Shown: in pieces, positions 62,263 to 64,000 of the stretch
How the letters are laid out: every line of letters begins with the position of its first letter
How positions within the stretch are numbered: the stretch's first letter is position 1
NCBI GenBank assembly: GCA_046342195.1
Contig: JBKDQE010000021.1
Coordinates: 1-64,000, forward strand
Direction: 5' to 3'
DNA: 64,000 nt
Source: CANHBY01 sp046342195
Lineage (GTDB): Bacteria > Pseudomonadota > Gammaproteobacteria > Burkholderiales > Burkholderiaceae_C
Program-made: the position numbers and the translations under genes
The notes under the pieces: generated by a model
The model's input: only the letters and a program-made list of their open reading frames with translations
Databases searched by the model: none
What the model was told of the DNA's origin: nothing

Positions 62263-62910
62263 ATGAATGAAGATGAACAGCACCTCGAGCAGCTGCGTGC
62301 CGTGGCGCGTATGCTGGACAACGGCCAATTCGCCATGGCGACCCTGCTGCGCGAGACCGAGCACGGGCTCTGCGCCACGAACGAGGCGGGCTCTGGCCTG
62401 ATAGTCCTGCACGGCATCGTGCCGGCCAAGTTCTTGGAGCGGATGAAGCGCGGGCGGTGGAGACGCTGCACCGAGCTGATGACGACCTCGGACCTGTGTT
62501 CAGCGCTCGTTGCGGGCTTTGAGCTTGGGGATGTGCAGCTGCGGCTGATCCTGCCGCTGCTCGGGCGTGAACTGCGAGAGGCGCTGGCGACCTTGCCGGC
62601 CGACGAGCCTCTTCGTCTCTACATGGTGGCCGAAGAGGATGGAAGGCAGCTGAACCTCAAGGTGCGAATGGGGCCTGAAAGCGCTCAGGCGCTCGCCGCG
62701 ATGGTCGAAGATGACAACGAAGACTCCGCATTCACGCTGGGTGCGTTGCTTGAGCTATCGAGGGACGTGGCCTGCTGGAAGATGGGCGACCCGGATGGAC
62801 GTCAGTGGCCGCCACTGAGCCCCGATGTGGTGGTCATGACGGTGCTTCCGCCTTCGCTTGTGCGCGCGACAGCTGAGCTCAAGGCCTTGGTCCACGAGAT
62901 GGTGCATTGA
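62263..62910 (+). CDS. Unknown island protein
   Basis: A 215-residue soluble protein that I do not recognise. It is rich in Leu, Glu and Ala, mainly helical, with no signal peptide or familiar motif. The start at 62263 (MNEDEQHLEQLRAVARML) is preceded by an adequate context. It lies between the HTH gene and the convergent replication initiator gene, so it may belong to the island's maintenance functions. Confidence 0.6.
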   Translation: MNEDEQHLEQLRAVARMLDNGQFAMATLLRETEHGLCATNEAGSGLIVLHGIVPAKFLERMKRGRWRRCTELMTTSDLCSALVAGFELGDVQLRLILPLLGRELREALATLPADEPLRLYMVAEEDGRQLNLKVRMGPESAQALAAMVEDDNEDSAFTLGALLELSRDVACWKMGDPDGRQWPPLSPDVVVMTVLPPSLVRATAELKALVHEMVH

Positions 62911-62962
62911 TTCCGAAGGGCTGGCGAGAGCTGGCCCTTCCCCTTTGGGCGAACGCCAGCGC

Positions 62963-63943
62963 TCAGCCGTTATCACCCTTCTTCCAGGTCACCTTACCCT
63001 TCACCACTTGCCAACCCGGTTCCACCACTTGGTTGTGCTCAAGGATGGAGAGGGCTTCCCGCAGCGATGCGGCAAAGTTCTTGGGCTTGGCCTGTGAACC
63101 GCAGCGACTTTGCAGCAGCGTCAAAGATGTAGGGTTGAGGATGCTCTGAGAACGGACGTATCCCAGCAGCCAAGTGGCCAGCCCAGGCGGCAATTCTGTT
63201 CGCAGCCGACGGTCCATCCAGATAGCCTGCACGCCCGCGAAGAGCTGCGTGACCTTCTCATCCAGCCGAATGAACCAGTCGCCATATGGGGGATAGTGGA
63301 AGAAGCCCACCAGCTGCACGCGGAAGTCTGGCCCCTTCAGGAAACTCTCCTGCATACGCTGGATGGTTTCTTGCAAATGATGGCGCACGCTGCCGCCTGC
63401 GTACTTGATGCCCAATGACTGCAAGAGTTCCACGGGGCTGAAGAACACGAGACGACCGGGCTTGAAATCCTGGGCCAGGTGCAGCAACGCCATGAAGACC
63501 AGTCCGTCCGACTGTCGCAACTCCGGGCCCTGATAAGTCAGCTCGCAAGCGGCTGTGTGGGGAATCGTCATTTCGACCTTCTCGCGGCGTCTGCCACTGC
63601 GGGCGATGCCAAACAAAGGGGTGCACAGCAGGCTCTTGGGGCTCAACAGTTGCTCGTCGTGGTGCCAGGGCACCAGCTGCATCTGTGCCGTTTCAACCTC
63701 TGCTCGCAAACATTTGATTTCTTGAGTCAGCGTCGTTGTATCCGAGACCAATGGGCTGGACGCGGACAGCTTGCCCAGTGTCGCTTCGAGCTTCTTGATG
63801 TGACCTCTGAGGCCCTTGAGCCGCGCACGGTCGGATTCGAACCCATGGTCCACTTCGGCGGCGTACCCGCGCGGAACTGGGGGCAGCGAGGGAGTCGGAG
63901 TAACAGAGGAAGCAGGCCTGGCGGCATGGTTTTGGCTCATCAC
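62963..63943 (-). CDS. TrfA-like plasmid replication initiator
   Basis: A 326-residue protein resembling the TrfA family of IncP-type plasmids: TPLFGIARSGRRREKVEM, LTYQGPELRQSDGLVFMALLHLAQ, VFFSPVELLQSLGIKYAG, HYPPYGDWFIRLDEKVTQLF and LATWLLGYVRSQ follow the family order. TrfA binds iterons and loads host DnaB helicase. An N-terminal Pro-rich and coiled-coil extension (LKGLRGHIKKLEATLGKL) precedes it. It suggests that the integrated element can replicate or derives from a plasmid. Iterons were not seen in the 57 bp upstream that remain. Confidence 0.7.
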   Translation of the reverse strand: MMSQNHAARPASSVTPTPSLPPVPRGYAAEVDHGFESDRARLKGLRGHIKKLEATLGKLSASSPLVSDTTTLTQEIKCLRAEVETAQMQLVPWHHDEQLLSPKSLLCTPLFGIARSGRRREKVEMTIPHTAACELTYQGPELRQSDGLVFMALLHLAQDFKPGRLVFFSPVELLQSLGIKYAGGSVRHHLQETIQRMQESFLKGPDFRVQLVGFFHYPPYGDWFIRLDEKVTQLFAGVQAIWMDRRLRTELPPGLATWLLGYVRSQSILNPTSLTLLQSRCGSQAKPKNFAASLREALSILEHNQVVEPGWQVVKGKVTWKKGDNG

Positions 63944-64000
63944 CAGTCAAACACCCGGGTTTAGCCACCCCCCCGACTCCAAGCGTGGCGAGTGCCGACT

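Overview
The window looks like the chromosome of a betaproteobacterium of the order Burkholderiales. The evidence is gene order: petA-petB-petC-sspA-sspB; hemW-rdgB-rph beside a PP2C phosphatase, a Ser/Thr kinase and yicC; pyrG-kdsA-eno-ftsB; and a DUF3579 gene beside argD-argF. Housekeeping genes have moderate GC. I cannot name a genus.

Layout. 1-2.2 kb: an AT-rich, probably acquired pair, an FHA-domain protein with a Fic-like C-terminus (cut by the window edge) and a small downstream gene. 2.3-6.7 kb: a DUF1841 gene, an aspartoacylase-like deacylase and a zinc/manganese ABC importer (znuCBA type) led by a small His-rich membrane protein. 7.0-13.6 kb: one huge modular surface lipoprotein (kelch/galactose-oxidase-like, discoidin, PKD, beta-propeller, two haem c sites, PA14) whose gene overlaps that of a small cytochrome c. 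13.7-42.3 kb: core genes for haem-related radical SAM chemistry, nucleotide hygiene, signalling, the cytochrome bc1 complex, periplasmic folding (PpiD), tRNA-Val, HU, PgsA, HrpA, arginine synthesis (argA, argD, argF), enolase, KDO8P synthase, CTP synthase and endonuclease III. A probable plus-strand structured RNA with a strong terminator lies at about 34.2-34.38 kb. 42.3-48.8 kb: a Pro/Tyr-rich exported protein, a 160-bp MITE-like palindrome, glnS and a SWIM/SNF2 helicase.

48.9-58.2 kb is a GC-rich type I restriction-modification island. It runs from a decayed transposase to a short copy of the MITE terminus. The order is a half-size HsdS-like protein, HsdM, RhuM, HsdS, HsdR and a YgjP-type metallopeptidase, all tightly packed. 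Its first gene appears to be read from a near-leaderless promoter with a perfect palindrome between -35 and -10.

58.45 kb to the end is a second island. It begins at a duplicated 3' fragment of a tRNA-Pro (CGG anticodon) gene, so an element is integrated there and runs off the right edge. It carries hipBA. A divergent gene encodes a protein with a HEPN RNase motif joined to an OST-HTH/LOTUS-like RNA-binding domain. Three near-identical operators, 50 and 49 bp apart, sit between them. Then come an excisionase-like HTH protein, an unknown protein and a TrfA-like plasmid replication initiator. The most novel-looking loci are the hipBA/HEPN-LOTUS locus, the modular lipoprotein with a remodelled copper-oxidase site, the plus-strand RNA, and the control region of the R-M island.
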